DNA of 34,289 nucleotides, taken from Deltaproteobacteria bacterium (GTDB taxonomy: Bacteria; Desulfobacterota; Desulfobulbia; Desulfobulbales; BM004). Every line of letters begins with the position of its first letter. Positions within the stretch are counted from its first letter, which is position 1. The notes under the pieces were generated by a model. The model searched no databases. It had not been told where the DNA came from and saw nothing but the letters and a program-made list of their open reading frames with translations. Below are positions 8,433 to 16,277 of this stretch, one piece after another. A program made the position numbers and the translations under genes. The stretch covers positions 1-34,289 of the forward strand of contig JAHEID010000006.1 of the NCBI GenBank assembly GCA_024639555.1, given 5' to 3'.

Positions 8433-9320
8433 ATGAAACTTGAAATCAGCATCAAAGCAAACAATCTTCTTAAACAAGACCTGCTCCCAGGATTAGCCCG
8501 TCTTGTTCCTGAGCAGCAGGTTCAAGAAATTCTCACCAAATGCAGCAGTGGCCGTTTTACGCTTAATTTTACTGTTGAAGCACAATCGCCTGACCGCCTG
8601 TTGCAGGAAATTGCTGCATACGTAGCAAACATTGAGAATCACTGTGCAGCTGAGCTCGGTATTGATTTACATGTCAGGAATATTGATTGTTCTGAACCAA
8701 CCCTATGTACTGCACAAAACAAAAGACCTTTTTCGCCGGTCGAAGGCATTCGCATAGTCCCTTGGGATGGCAGAAAGAAACCTCCACCAAAATCCTCCGA
8801 TATTCTTCTCCGGCCAGCCCATGCCTTTGGCACCGGCCTGCACCCTTCAACCCGTCTCTGTTTGCAGTTGCTCAAACTGGTGGCAGAGCGAGATTTAGAA
8901 AAAAAACACGTTGCACGCTCTGTACTTGATATCGGCTGCGGTTCAGGCATATTGACCATAGCAGCACTCCGGTTGGGAGCAGCACGGGTGCATGCCGTTG
9001 AAATTGATCCAAACGCAGTAGAGGTTGCCCGCAGGAATATACAGATCAATCGACTTTCACACTCTGCACAAGTATTACATACATCATGGCATGATGTAAC
9101 AGGGCAATATGACCTGATCCTGGCTAACCTTGTGCCATCGGTGCTGTTTAAGGCCGTACCCTATATTGCAAAATTTCTCAAAGAACAGGCTTTGCTTATA
9201 ACGGCCGGCTTCCCGGTTTCGAGAAATACAAAAGTGCTTGGGTTGTTTGAAAAGAGGGGCTTGCGTTTGATAAGTGAATTTTCTTCAGATGGCTGGGGGG
9301 CTTTGCTGATAACTAAATAG
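8433..9320 (+). CDS. prmA: Ribosomal protein L11 methyltransferase-like protein (PrmA)
   Basis: The 295-residue protein has the PrmA layout: an N-terminal substrate-recognition domain, a linker, the AFGTGLHPST segment (residues 131-140) and an S-adenosylmethionine-binding Rossmann fold with DIGCGSGILTI (166-176) and the acidic residue of VHAVEIDPNAV. The motif IV region reads ILANLVPSVL, close to the ILANI of PrmA. PrmA trimethylates the N terminus and lysines of ribosomal protein L11. N-terminal identity looks modest, so a different protein substrate is possible. The start at 8433 (MKLEIS) is chosen because the longer frame runs back into the CLC gene. It is the last gene of the plus-strand CLC cluster and is convergent with the carboxypeptidase gene ending at 9420. 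Confidence 0.82.
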   Translation: MKLEISIKANNLLKQDLLPGLARLVPEQQVQEILTKCSSGRFTLNFTVEAQSPDRLLQEIAAYVANIENHCAAELGIDLHVRNIDCSEPTLCTAQNKRPFSPVEGIRIVPWDGRKKPPPKSSDILLRPAHAFGTGLHPSTRLCLQLLKLVAERDLEKKHVARSVLDIGCGSGILTIAALRLGAARVHAVEIDPNAVEVARRNIQINRLSHSAQVLHTSWHDVTGQYDLILANLVPSVLFKAVPYIAKFLKEQALLITAGFPVSRNTKVLGLFEKRGLRLISEFSSDGWGALLITK

Positions 9321-9419
9321 CATCCATGCTGGGGGAATGATAATCAAGATCCGTATTGGGGCTGCGCAGGAATAAATTTTGAAGTCAGAACGTTTCGAAC
9401 CTATGGTTTATGCCTCGGG

Positions 9420-10274
9420 CTAAACCTTGATATGCCATGGTTCAAAACGTACCCCCTTGAGGTTGTCCTTGGGGTAACGGATAGTGACATAGTCCATATC
9501 TTCAAGTTTCTTAAAAACTTCTGTAGTTGTAAATTTTCCCGTAAAATTTAAAGCTCCAAAGCCGGTCTGCCCCACATCGAAATCAGCAATGCCATGATAA
9601 GAATACCCAGGAGGAGCTAAAGAACGGGAGGCCAGAGAGAGGTTGCCATTATTGATGTGAGCCTTATCGAGGAAGAGCAAAAACTGTTTGACCACGCCCC
9701 TTATACCGGAAGTCAGGTATAACTGGTCCCCCACACGCTTTCTTAATTTTTCATACATTTCGCGGGGTTTGCCTTTGTAGAGATAATTTCCGGACCCTGA
9801 GATATTCACCACCTTTCTTTCATTGATACGGGTGGTTATGCTGTCAATAGGTTTTTCGCCCCAGAAACCATAGATAGCGCTATCGCTGTAAAAAATCTTT
9901 TCCAAGAAGTCCTGTTCCTCCTTGGTGAAACTTCCTACTTTGGGATATCTGCGGGCAATTGCCAAGCCCTCATCAAAGCTCAGAATATTAAAATTGCCGT
10001 GTCCCGCCATACTCTGGAGTCGTTTCAGCCTCGAAACGCATGCATTGAGAAGGGATAGTTGTTTATTTTCGAGAATTATATCCCCTGAATGGGGATGGTC
10101 AAAATTGTCCATCTTATGAAGATAGTCTTTGATATGGCCATCAAAGTCCGGCTGGGAGAGCCGTTGGGGTGGAGGAAACAACTGGGCGGCAGATGCAAAG
10201 GAAAACGGGTCAATACCACTGAGGAGGACACCAGCCGTTGCAGCTTTTAAAAAATCTCTTCTTTTCATTTTCAT
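9420..10274 (-). CDS. Tat-exported VanY-like D,D-carboxypeptidase (peptidase M15B)
   Basis: The protein (about 284 residues) begins with a twin-arginine signal, KRRDFLKAATAG, and probable cleavage after FSFASA, so it is exported folded, usual for proteins loaded with metal in the cytosol. The C-terminal half carries M15B/VanY features: SGIRG for the SGYRS motif, SYHGIADFDVG giving the His and Asp zinc ligands, a RYPKDN segment, and EPWHIKV giving catalytic Glu and the last His ligand at the very end. Such enzymes remove the terminal D-Ala from peptidoglycan pentapeptides. The start lies at ATG 10274 or 10268, with GGGG just upstream. Its upstream region (10363-10458) is related to that of the Csd4-like gene at 14303. 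The N-terminal third (residues 35-150) has no recognised domain. Confidence 0.82.
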   Translation of the reverse strand: MKMKRRDFLKAATAGVLLSGIDPFSFASAAQLFPPPQRLSQPDFDGHIKDYLHKMDNFDHPHSGDIILENKQLSLLNACVSRLKRLQSMAGHGNFNILSFDEGLAIARRYPKVGSFTKEEQDFLEKIFYSDSAIYGFWGEKPIDSITTRINERKVVNISGSGNYLYKGKPREMYEKLRKRVGDQLYLTSGIRGVVKQFLLFLDKAHINNGNLSLASRSLAPPGYSYHGIADFDVGQTGFGALNFTGKFTTTEVFKKLEDMDYVTIRYPKDNLKGVRFEPWHIKV

Positions 10275-10741
10275 GCAGCCCCAAAACAAGTCTGTAACAT
10301 CTTTCCCTGTTATTGGCCCCTCCACATTTTGGTCACAGGTCAATACTCTCCCCTGCATTGGCTATATACATAAATCTATTTATCCACATAAGTCTATTGT
10401 ACTTTGGTATTAAATTGTTTTTTTTAGAAAATTTATGCTGATCGAAATTTATGCATACAGTAATAAATTTAACATGAGAGGCAGCTTCCTCATTAAGGAA
10501 TTGCGTTCCCATGAAACCTTTTGCAGTCATTTTTTTAAAAAAATGATAATAACAGCGACTAATTTGAATCTCAAGAAAAAATTGCAGGCGTAAATACATG
10601 CCCCGCAGATTTTTTCCCGGCAGGAAGATTTTTTTGAGAGTTGTAGCGCTGTTTTGGGACTTATGGTATGCTCCCGCCTCTCTTTGAGGATCAGCACCAG
10701 TATCCCTTCGAAACCGATAAAATAAAGGATTGTGCAATAGT
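10275..10741. other. 467-bp divergent intergenic region, carboxypeptidase / ettA
   Basis: It holds repeat element A (10363-10458), listed separately, and promoters for both flanking genes. A perfect 20-bp AT-rich palindrome lies at 10527-10546, made of TCAT, a T-run and its mirror; it could be an operator or a bidirectional terminator-like hairpin. An extended -10-like TGGTATGCT near 10662-10670 is a weak promoter candidate for ettA. No credible ORF was seen. Confidence 0.4.
10363..10458 (-). repeat. Repeat element A, upstream of the VanY-like gene
   Basis: Read on the minus strand, this AT-rich element matches 14031-14135 read on the plus strand over nearly its whole length. Shared blocks in order are AAATTTCGATCAG, an A-rich run after TTTTCT, TACCAA-GTACAATA, and two copies of TTATGT with an 18-bp period followed by TATA. 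The element ends about 90 bp before the carboxypeptidase start. The paired TTATGT boxes could be direct-repeat operators, or the first may be a poor -35 with TATATA 17 bp on as -10. Confidence 0.75.
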
Positions 10742-12427
10742 ATGGGTAACGAACCACAGAAGATTATCTACTCCATGATCGGAGTAAGCAAGTTTTATAA
10801 TAAAAAGCCGGTCATCAAAGACATCAGTCTTTCTTTTTTCTATGGCGCTAAAATTGGGGTGCTGGGGCTGAACGGCTCCGGCAAGAGTACCGTCCTGCGA
10901 ATCATGGCGGGTGTTGACCATGAGTACAACGGCAGAATAACTACAACTCCCGGGTTCACCATTGGCTACCTTGAACAGGAACCTCTAGCAGGAGAAACAA
11001 AAACTGTTTTAGAAGTTGTCAAGCAGGGCGCACAAGAACAGGTCGACCTGCTGGCGGAATTTAACGATATCAATGCGAGGTTTGCAGAATCCCTGGACGA
11101 TGCTGCAATGAACCAGCTCATTGAGCGCCAGGGAGAGGTCCAGGAAAAACTTGACAACTTGGATGCCTGGGATATTGAGAGCCGGCTGGAAATGGCCATG
11201 GACGCCCTGCGCTGCCCCCACGGGGACACGTCCGTCAATGTGATATCAGGTGGAGAGCGCCGCCGGGTGGCTCTCTGCAGACTGCTTCTTCAAAAACCAG
11301 ACATCCTGCTGCTCGACGAGCCTACCAATCATCTGGATGCTGAATCGGTGGCCTGGCTGGAGCATCATCTGCAGCAATACGAAGGTACAGTCATAGCCGT
11401 TACCCATGACCGCTATTTCCTGGACAACATTGCCGGCTGGATTCTTGAACTGGACAGGGGACACGGCATCCCCTGGAAGGGCAACTATTCTTCTTGGTTG
11501 GAACAGAAGCAGAAAAGATTGCAGCTTGAAGAAAAACAGGAGAGCGATAGACAGAAGACACTTCAGCGCGAGCTGGAATGGATCAGGATGTCGCCCAAGG
11601 GCAGGCATGCAAAAGCCAAGGCCAGGATCAGTTCCTATGAAAACCTGCTCAACCAGGAGACGCAGAAAAAAATCCGGGACCAGGAGATCTATATCCCCCC
11701 TGGCCCGCGGCTGGGCAAAAGCGTTATTGAAGCCGACCATATCTCCAAGGCCTTTGGAGACAGACTGTTGTTCGAGGATATGAACTTCAAACTGCCTCCT
11801 GGAGGTATTGTCGGGATCATCGGTCCCAACGGTGCCGGCAAGTCAACCCTGTTCAAAATGATAACCAACCAGGAACAGCCGACCTCCGGTTCCATCAGAC
11901 TTGGCGATACGGTCAAACTCGCCTATGTTGATCAGAGCCGCGATGCCCTGGGTCCTGACAAATCTATCTGGCAGGTCATTGCAGATGGGGAGGATACCAT
12001 CACTCTGGGTGACCGTGAGGTAAACTCCCGGGCCTATGTGGCACGTTTCAATTTCTCCGGTTCCGACCAGCAAAAAAAAGTGGGCCAGCTTTCAGGGGGC
12101 GAGAGGAACAGGGTGCACCTGGCCCGTATGCTGAAAGAAGGAGCCAATGTGCTTTTACTGGATGAACCGACAAACGATCTTGATGTCAACACCCTGCGGG
12201 CCCTGGAAGAGGGTTTGGAGCATTTTGCCGGCTGCGTGGTTGTCATCAGTCATGACCGTTGGTTTCTTGACAGGATAGCCACCCATATCTTGGCCTTTGA
12301 AGGGGACAGCAAAGTAGTCTGGTTCGAGGGCAATTACTCTGAGTATGAAGCAGACCGCAAGAAGCGGCTCGGGGCTGCTGCAGAACAGCCGCGCAGGATA
12401 AAATACCGCCAGTTGACCCGCGCTTAG
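10742..12427 (+). CDS. ettA: Energy-dependent translational throttle protein EttA (ABC-F ATPase)
   Basis: The 561-residue cytosolic protein has two ABC ATPase domains in tandem and no membrane segment. Domain 1 has GLNGSGKST (residues 42-50), SGGERRR and LLLDEPTNHLD. Domain 2 has GPNGAGKST, LSGGERNRVHLARML and LLLDEPTNDLD. Between them lies the ABC-F P-site tRNA-interaction linker, including an RMSPKGRHAKAKARIS segment. Together with the KIGVLGLNG start and PGPRLG before domain 2, this matches EttA, which binds the ribosomal E site and gates the first elongation step according to ATP/ADP level. The length is close to the E. coli protein (555). The ATG at 10742 is preferred because the N terminus then aligns with EttA; AAAGGA lies twelve bases upstream, rather far. 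No partner gene is adjacent. Confidence 0.95.
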   Translation: MGNEPQKIIYSMIGVSKFYNKKPVIKDISLSFFYGAKIGVLGLNGSGKSTVLRIMAGVDHEYNGRITTTPGFTIGYLEQEPLAGETKTVLEVVKQGAQEQVDLLAEFNDINARFAESLDDAAMNQLIERQGEVQEKLDNLDAWDIESRLEMAMDALRCPHGDTSVNVISGGERRRVALCRLLLQKPDILLLDEPTNHLDAESVAWLEHHLQQYEGTVIAVTHDRYFLDNIAGWILELDRGHGIPWKGNYSSWLEQKQKRLQLEEKQESDRQKTLQRELEWIRMSPKGRHAKAKARISSYENLLNQETQKKIRDQEIYIPPGPRLGKSVIEADHISKAFGDRLLFEDMNFKLPPGGIVGIIGPNGAGKSTLFKMITNQEQPTSGSIRLGDTVKLAYVDQSRDALGPDKSIWQVIADGEDTITLGDREVNSRAYVARFNFSGSDQQKKVGQLSGGERNRVHLARMLKEGANVLLLDEPTNDLDVNTLRALEEGLEHFAGCVVVISHDRWFLDRIATHILAFEGDSKVVWFEGNYSEYEADRKKRLGAAAEQPRRIKYRQLTRA

Positions 12428-12562
12428 AGTAAATTTAAATATTTTTCGGCATTTCTTTTTTTACCCTTGCCAATTATCCATCCAGTACTTACCGTTAGGT
12501 AAGTTTTGCAGTCCTGATAACAAATATCAACTAATAATAATTACCATACTGGAACTACTGTA

Positions 12563-12988
12563 ATGAAAAGAATCGTAGCCCTGACAATCTCTGCATTTCT
12601 GTTTGTTTTTCTTGGTTCACAATTGGCCCCTGCCGCGCAACCGCAGTTCCCTGGTTTGGAAGAACAGCACTCTCTTTTTAAAACGGTGACCCCTCAAGAG
12701 GCTCAGAATCTCATTGAAAGCCGCAAAGACATTCTGCTTATAGACGTCCGCGGTCAAGACGAATTGAGTGAAGGCTATATAGCGGGTTCAACCCTGATGC
12801 CACTTTGGAGCATCATTAAGGGCACCGAACGCCCCCCCCAAAACAAACCAATTCTGCTTATTTGTGCTGTTGGCGGCCGCTCCCTGGCACTGGGCCAGCT
12901 CATGTCGAAAAACGGCTGGGATGAGGTCTATAACCTCAAGGGCGGCATCTCAGCCTGGAAGGACGCAAAACTTCCATTGAAATACTAA
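12563..12988 (+). CDS. Periplasmic single-domain rhodanese
   Basis: The 141-residue product has a signal peptide (MKRIVALTISAFLFVFLGSQ, cleavage near APAAQ) and one rhodanese domain. The LLIDVRGQDELSEGYIAGS segment precedes the active-site loop CAVGGRS with Cys101, followed by YNLKGGISAWK, the usual C-terminal signature. Rhodaneses carry persulfide sulfur on this cysteine; in sulfur-metabolising bacteria exported forms are common, but the substrate cannot be inferred. The gene stands alone, 135 bp after ettA on the same strand, with GGA upstream of the ATG. The region after it (12989-13125) contains a GGTTAAA direct repeat near 13003-13017 and no clear terminator. Confidence 0.9.
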   Translation: MKRIVALTISAFLFVFLGSQLAPAAQPQFPGLEEQHSLFKTVTPQEAQNLIESRKDILLIDVRGQDELSEGYIAGSTLMPLWSIIKGTERPPQNKPILLICAVGGRSLALGQLMSKNGWDEVYNLKGGISAWKDAKLPLKY

Positions 12989-13125
12989 CCGACTGACTAA
13001 AGGTTAAAGGTTAAAGATTTAAAACTGTAAGCTGTTTATCTTAAAGGTACTGAGAGTTTAATGCTTGGTACCATATAAAAACAAAAGCGATAAATCCGGG
13101 CCCTCTAACCAATCCTTTTCGCATT

Positions 13126-13794
13126 TCACGCAGATGTACAACGCTGGATAAACTTTTCCACATTAATACACACCCCATTCCAGTCTTCTGCACTCACTGC
13201 CTGCTCGCCAAAGAGTGAAATGCCGACACCTACTGCTGCTGCCCCTGCCTGCATATATTCCCGTGCATTTTCAAGGGTCACACCGCCGACTGCCACGAAA
13301 GGGATATGATCAAAGGGACCGCAGAGTTCCCTGATATAGTGCGGTCCTCCAAGAGCCCGGCATGGAAAAACCTTAACCATTGCAGCTCCAGCCTCCCAGG
13401 CCCTGTATACTTCTGTCGGGGTTAAGGCTCCGGCAATAACAGGAATACCTTTAGTTCGGGCTAATTCTATGACTTCAGGGTCTGCATTCGGGGTGACAAT
13501 AAACATGGCACCGGCTTCATAGGCCTTTTGGACTTCCAGGGGGTTGCGGATAGTACCCATGCCCAGGTACTTTCCTGCTGGAACGCGATCTCTGTTAGCT
13601 GCAATTATTGCTTCAGCCCCTGGCGTATTCATGGTTACTTCGATGGCCTGCAGTCCAGCAGAAAAAGCGGCCTGCATAAGAAAGCTGAACCGACCAGCCT
13701 CAATACCACGTAAAATACCAATTACCTGAACATCCAAATTCAGGGAGTACTGCTCGCCGGACAGCATAGTTGCATCTGTTTCACTATTTGCCAT
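13126..13794 (-). CDS. eda: KDPG/KHG-type aldolase
   Basis: The 222-residue protein is a class I aldolase of the Eda/DgoA family, an (alpha/beta)8 trimer that splits 2-keto-3-deoxy-6-phosphogluconate or related acids into pyruvate and an aldehyde. The Schiff-base lysine is Lys141 in MVKVFPCRALGG and the catalytic Glu52 lies in AIEVTMNTPGA. The E. coli Eda sequence at that second motif has Arg (VTLRTE) where this protein has Asn, closer to DgoA (VPLNSP), so the preferred substrate may not be KDPG. GMGTIRN and VAVGGV match the phosphate-binding loops. No other Entner-Doudoroff gene is nearby. There is no clear Shine-Dalgarno sequence; Met10 is an alternative start. Two strong hairpins lie 53-138 bp upstream. 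Confidence 0.85.
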   Translation of the reverse strand: MANSETDATMLSGEQYSLNLDVQVIGILRGIEAGRFSFLMQAAFSAGLQAIEVTMNTPGAEAIIAANRDRVPAGKYLGMGTIRNPLEVQKAYEAGAMFIVTPNADPEVIELARTKGIPVIAGALTPTEVYRAWEAGAAMVKVFPCRALGGPHYIRELCGPFDHIPFVAVGGVTLENAREYMQAGAAAVGVGISLFGEQAVSAEDWNGVCINVEKFIQRCTSA

Positions 13795-13846
13795 GGGTAT
13801 CTTAATTAGCCTAACCAGGACGTTGTGTAAAGAATTATAGTCAGGG

Positions 13847-13932
13847 ACAGACCCCTCCCTGCATGCCGGGAAGGGTCTGTTTGTTCATTGCTAATGTTGC
13901 CCCGGCATAAGATTGCTGGAAGACAACATTAG
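13847..13932. other. Two consecutive hairpins upstream of the aldolase gene
   Basis: The first pairs ACAGACCC (13847-13854) with GGGTCTGT (13873-13880), with TCCC/GGGA inside and GCATGC at the tip. The second pairs CTAATGTTG (13891-13899) with CAACATTAG (13924-13932), nine perfect pairs. Neither is followed by a convincing T-run on the plus strand. They may form the 5' untranslated region of the minus-strand aldolase mRNA or be a small REP-like insertion. Confidence 0.55.
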
Positions 13933-14030
13933 GGTAAGGCTTCTGAAATTCTTCACATTTTTTCTCCTGATAAATACTTTCCTCCTCAAAAATAATCATT
14001 TTGTAACCCATATATAATTTTAAAGGTGTT

Positions 14031-14135
14031 GCATGCTTAAATTTCGATCAGTAAAATTTTTCTATAAAAAAACACAATAATATAGTACCAAGGTACAATA
14101 TATTTATGTGCACAAATTGATTTATGTGCATAATA
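14031..14135 (+). repeat. Repeat element B, upstream of the Csd4-like gene
   Basis: This is the plus-strand partner of element A at 10363-10458. It starts GCATGCTTAAATTTCGATCAG, passes through a perfect palindrome GTACC-AA-GGTAC (14084-14095), and ends with two exact copies of ATTTATGTGCA with an 18-bp period (about 14102-14130), followed by TAAT. It lies 44 bp before the start of the 44-codon ORF and 168 bp before the peptidase start. Confidence 0.75.
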
Positions 14136-14178
14136 ATATGGGAAGCAGTGACACATATTCTTCAAGAAAGGAGTCATT

Positions 14179-14313
14179 ATGCAACTTATACAGAGAGTGT
14201 TAGCAATATTTCCTGCAAAGGTTTTCATCTCAACTTGTTTGTCGAAACTGGTGAGAGCTGAATCACAGGTCTATTCCTGCATCTTGGTAAAGGAGAAAAG
14301 CCTTGAAAATTAG
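14179..14313 (+). CDS. 44-residue small ORF upstream of and overlapping the Csd4-like gene
   Basis: ATG at 14179 is preceded by a strong AAAGGAG with five-base spacing, the best ribosome binding site in this part of the window. The product starts MQLIQRVLAIFPAKVFIST and is basic and hydrophobic in its first half, then ends KEKSLEN. Its TAG (14311-14313) lies inside the next gene, whose TTG start is at 14303, so the frames overlap by 11 bp. Such an arrangement allows translational coupling, with the leader helping initiation at the weak TTG. No homologue is known to me, and the sequence may simply be a coupling leader rather than a working peptide. Confidence 0.5.
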   Translation: MQLIQRVLAIFPAKVFISTCLSKLVRAESQVYSCILVKEKSLEN

Positions 14314-15799
14314 AATTTCTGCCATATGGTTCTTAACTCTTCTGCTGTCTTTTATTATTGTTCATGCCAGCAGCCAAGCCCAGGTAATCCATGAGGTTTT
14401 CCTGCCCAACACAGACCACGAACTTAACGTCTACCGGATATTCGGCGAACAACCGGGCAAAACAATCATGATCATTGGAGGCATACAGGGGGACGAACCT
14501 GGTAGCTATATGACAGCGGACCTCTATGCAGATATCCATCTCAAGAAAGGCAATCTCATAGTTGTGCCCCGGGCAAACTTTTATTCAATATTGCTGAATC
14601 AGCGCGAAGGGTTGACCGGTGATATGAACCGCAAGTTCGGCGTAAACGGTAATTTGAAGAAAAGCCTTGATGAAGAAGTTGTCATCGTCCTGAAGCACCT
14701 TATTGCTGAAAGCGACCTCCTGCTCAACCTCCACGAGGGCTCCGGTTTTTATTCCCCAACCTGGATTAACAATATGGAAAACCCCAAGCGCTACGGCCAA
14801 TCCATCATCTACGATGCAGAGGCCCATTCGCTGCCGGATAACCAGGGATCGATCAACTTGGGCGGTCTGGCCAGAAATGTCATAAAAAAAGTAAACAGCC
14901 AGATTGAAAACAAAAGGTACCACTTCAGACCCAACAACCATAACACGATATCTGAAAAAACCAGCCACCCTGAGCAAAGACTATCAGCTACACACTATGC
15001 TCTCACCCAAGCCCTTATACCTGCCTTTGGTGTTGAAACCTCAAAAACCATAGATAAACTTGAAGTGAAAATTTCCCTGCATAAACTTGTTATCAATACC
15101 TTCATGGAAATGCTCGGAATAGAATTGGATACACCGGGACTGGATTTGAAAAAACCAAAACTTGCTTATCTCCTCATCAAGGTCAATGATGGCCCTGCCC
15201 TTGCCATGCCCCATGGCTCAACCCTAAAAATCAAGCCGGGGGACGTGGTCCTCGTCACAGATATCATTGCAAATTACAAGCGTGGGATGGTTGCTGACAT
15301 AAACGGCTTGGGCAATAAAAATGACACCAACATCCCTTTCAGTATATCAAAAGACACTAAAGTCATCGTGCGAAAGGATTCGGAAAAATGCGGCTGGGTT
15401 GCACTGGAAGTTGGCGTTCCTGATTCAGTCCAGCCTGCAATTGTTGCCAGCGTTGATCATGCTGCCATAAAGGCGGAAGAACTTATCGTTAATGTGAATG
15501 ACTCGATCGAAACCCTTCCCGCCGGCGCCACGCTGTTCGTAAAAAAAGACAGCCGGCTGATCCTCAAGGGAATCAGAACGAATATTCCCCATTTGGACAG
15601 CGATGTTTTCATCAATTTTAAAGGCTTTGCACCACCGACGTCTGCTAATGACGGAAATGATCTCGACTACCCCATATACACCAACCAGGATCTCTGGACC
15701 CGCTATTCTGTTAACAAAAAAGGGAAACTTTACCCTGTAATCGCCACTTACAATGACAAAAAAATTGGTGAGTTCTGGGTAGAACTTGCAAGTAATTGA
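14303..15799 (+). CDS. Csd4-like D,L-carboxypeptidase (peptidase M14/M99), periplasmic
   Basis: The 498-residue protein has a signal peptide (MKIRISAIWFLTLLLSFIIV, then HASSQAQ) and an M14-type carboxypeptidase domain to about residue 275, then beta-rich C-terminal domains. The zinc-binding segment reads GGIQGDEPG: Gln62 sits where M14 enzymes have His, with Glu65 next and His144 in LNLHEGSG. Helicobacter Csd4 uses Gln46, Glu49 and His128 (from memory), the same spacing of 3 and 79. GDMNRKFG and AFGVETSKT (Glu245, probable general base) also fit. Csd4/Pgp1 cut the tripeptide of peptidoglycan to a dipeptide and set helical shape. The start is TTG with AAAGGAG nine bases upstream. A strong terminator follows at 15974. 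No other shape gene is adjacent. Confidence 0.85.
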   Translation: MKIRISAIWFLTLLLSFIIVHASSQAQVIHEVFLPNTDHELNVYRIFGEQPGKTIMIIGGIQGDEPGSYMTADLYADIHLKKGNLIVVPRANFYSILLNQREGLTGDMNRKFGVNGNLKKSLDEEVVIVLKHLIAESDLLLNLHEGSGFYSPTWINNMENPKRYGQSIIYDAEAHSLPDNQGSINLGGLARNVIKKVNSQIENKRYHFRPNNHNTISEKTSHPEQRLSATHYALTQALIPAFGVETSKTIDKLEVKISLHKLVINTFMEMLGIELDTPGLDLKKPKLAYLLIKVNDGPALAMPHGSTLKIKPGDVVLVTDIIANYKRGMVADINGLGNKNDTNIPFSISKDTKVIVRKDSEKCGWVALEVGVPDSVQPAIVASVDHAAIKAEELIVNVNDSIETLPAGATLFVKKDSRLILKGIRTNIPHLDSDVFINFKGFAPPTSANDGNDLDYPIYTNQDLWTRYSVNKKGKLYPVIATYNDKKIGEFWVELASN

Positions 15800-16277
15800 T
15801 CATTTTATATTTGCAGCACAAAACTTTATGAAATTTCTCTAGCGCCATTTCTTCTGTCTTATGCATTAAGCTTTCTTCTTCTTCCATCACCTTTCTATGC
15901 CGGGGAAGCAGTCATCTATAAGATAAAATCAGATTAAGCTCAGTCAACATTACCAATGCACACCTGAACACATAAAGCCGGAGTTGGAATCAAAATTCCC
16001 ACTCCGGCTTTTACATTTCTTCTGTTTTGGGTAAAAGTTAAGATATTTTATGCAGCAGACACTCAAGGGTTTTGATACAAGTTCGTTTCACTTATTACAT
16101 GTGGTAAATATAATTAAATGCTACTAAAAGACTAGATTTTCCTCCGGCCTGACAATAATATACTCTTTAAAATACTCTTGGCGAACGATTGTTTTTATTG
16201 ATTATAATCTTTATATATATAAACTAGGATAAATGTTTCATGCCTAATAGCTTTTAAACTCCAGCCAGAGGTGGAAA
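15800..16277. other. 478-bp intergenic region before the PilZ gene
   Basis: It contains a strong terminator at 15974-16012 and otherwise AT-rich sequence. A 38-codon stretch at about 15818-15937 with no start codon reads like a signal peptide (FLLSYALSFLLLPSPFYAG) followed by a stop; it may be a gene relic or chance. The promoter for the PilZ gene is probably in 16130-16260, where AT-rich boxes are too many to choose from. Confidence 0.4.
15974..16012 (+). terminator. Rho-independent terminator after the Csd4-like gene
   Basis: AAAGCCGGAGT (15974-15984) pairs perfectly with ACTCCGGCTTT (16001-16011), and GGAAT/ATTCC extends the stem inside. It is followed by a short T-run and preceded by an A-run, so it can work in both directions. 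It lies 175 bp after the peptidase stop. Confidence 0.8.

Larger units (their letters stand above)
13795..14302. other. 508-bp divergent intergenic region, aldolase / Csd4-like gene
   Basis: It holds two adjacent hairpins (13847-13880 and 13891-13932), repeat element B (14031-14135) and most of a 44-codon ORF (14179-14313), each listed separately. Promoters for both directions must lie here. Between 13933 and 14030 I see only AT-rich sequence. Confidence 0.5.

Noticed and set aside
15818-15937. Signal-peptide-like 38-codon stretch after the Csd4-like gene
   Set aside because: It has no ATG, GTG or TTG start in frame and ends after a few residues of mature protein; it may be a relic but cannot be shown.
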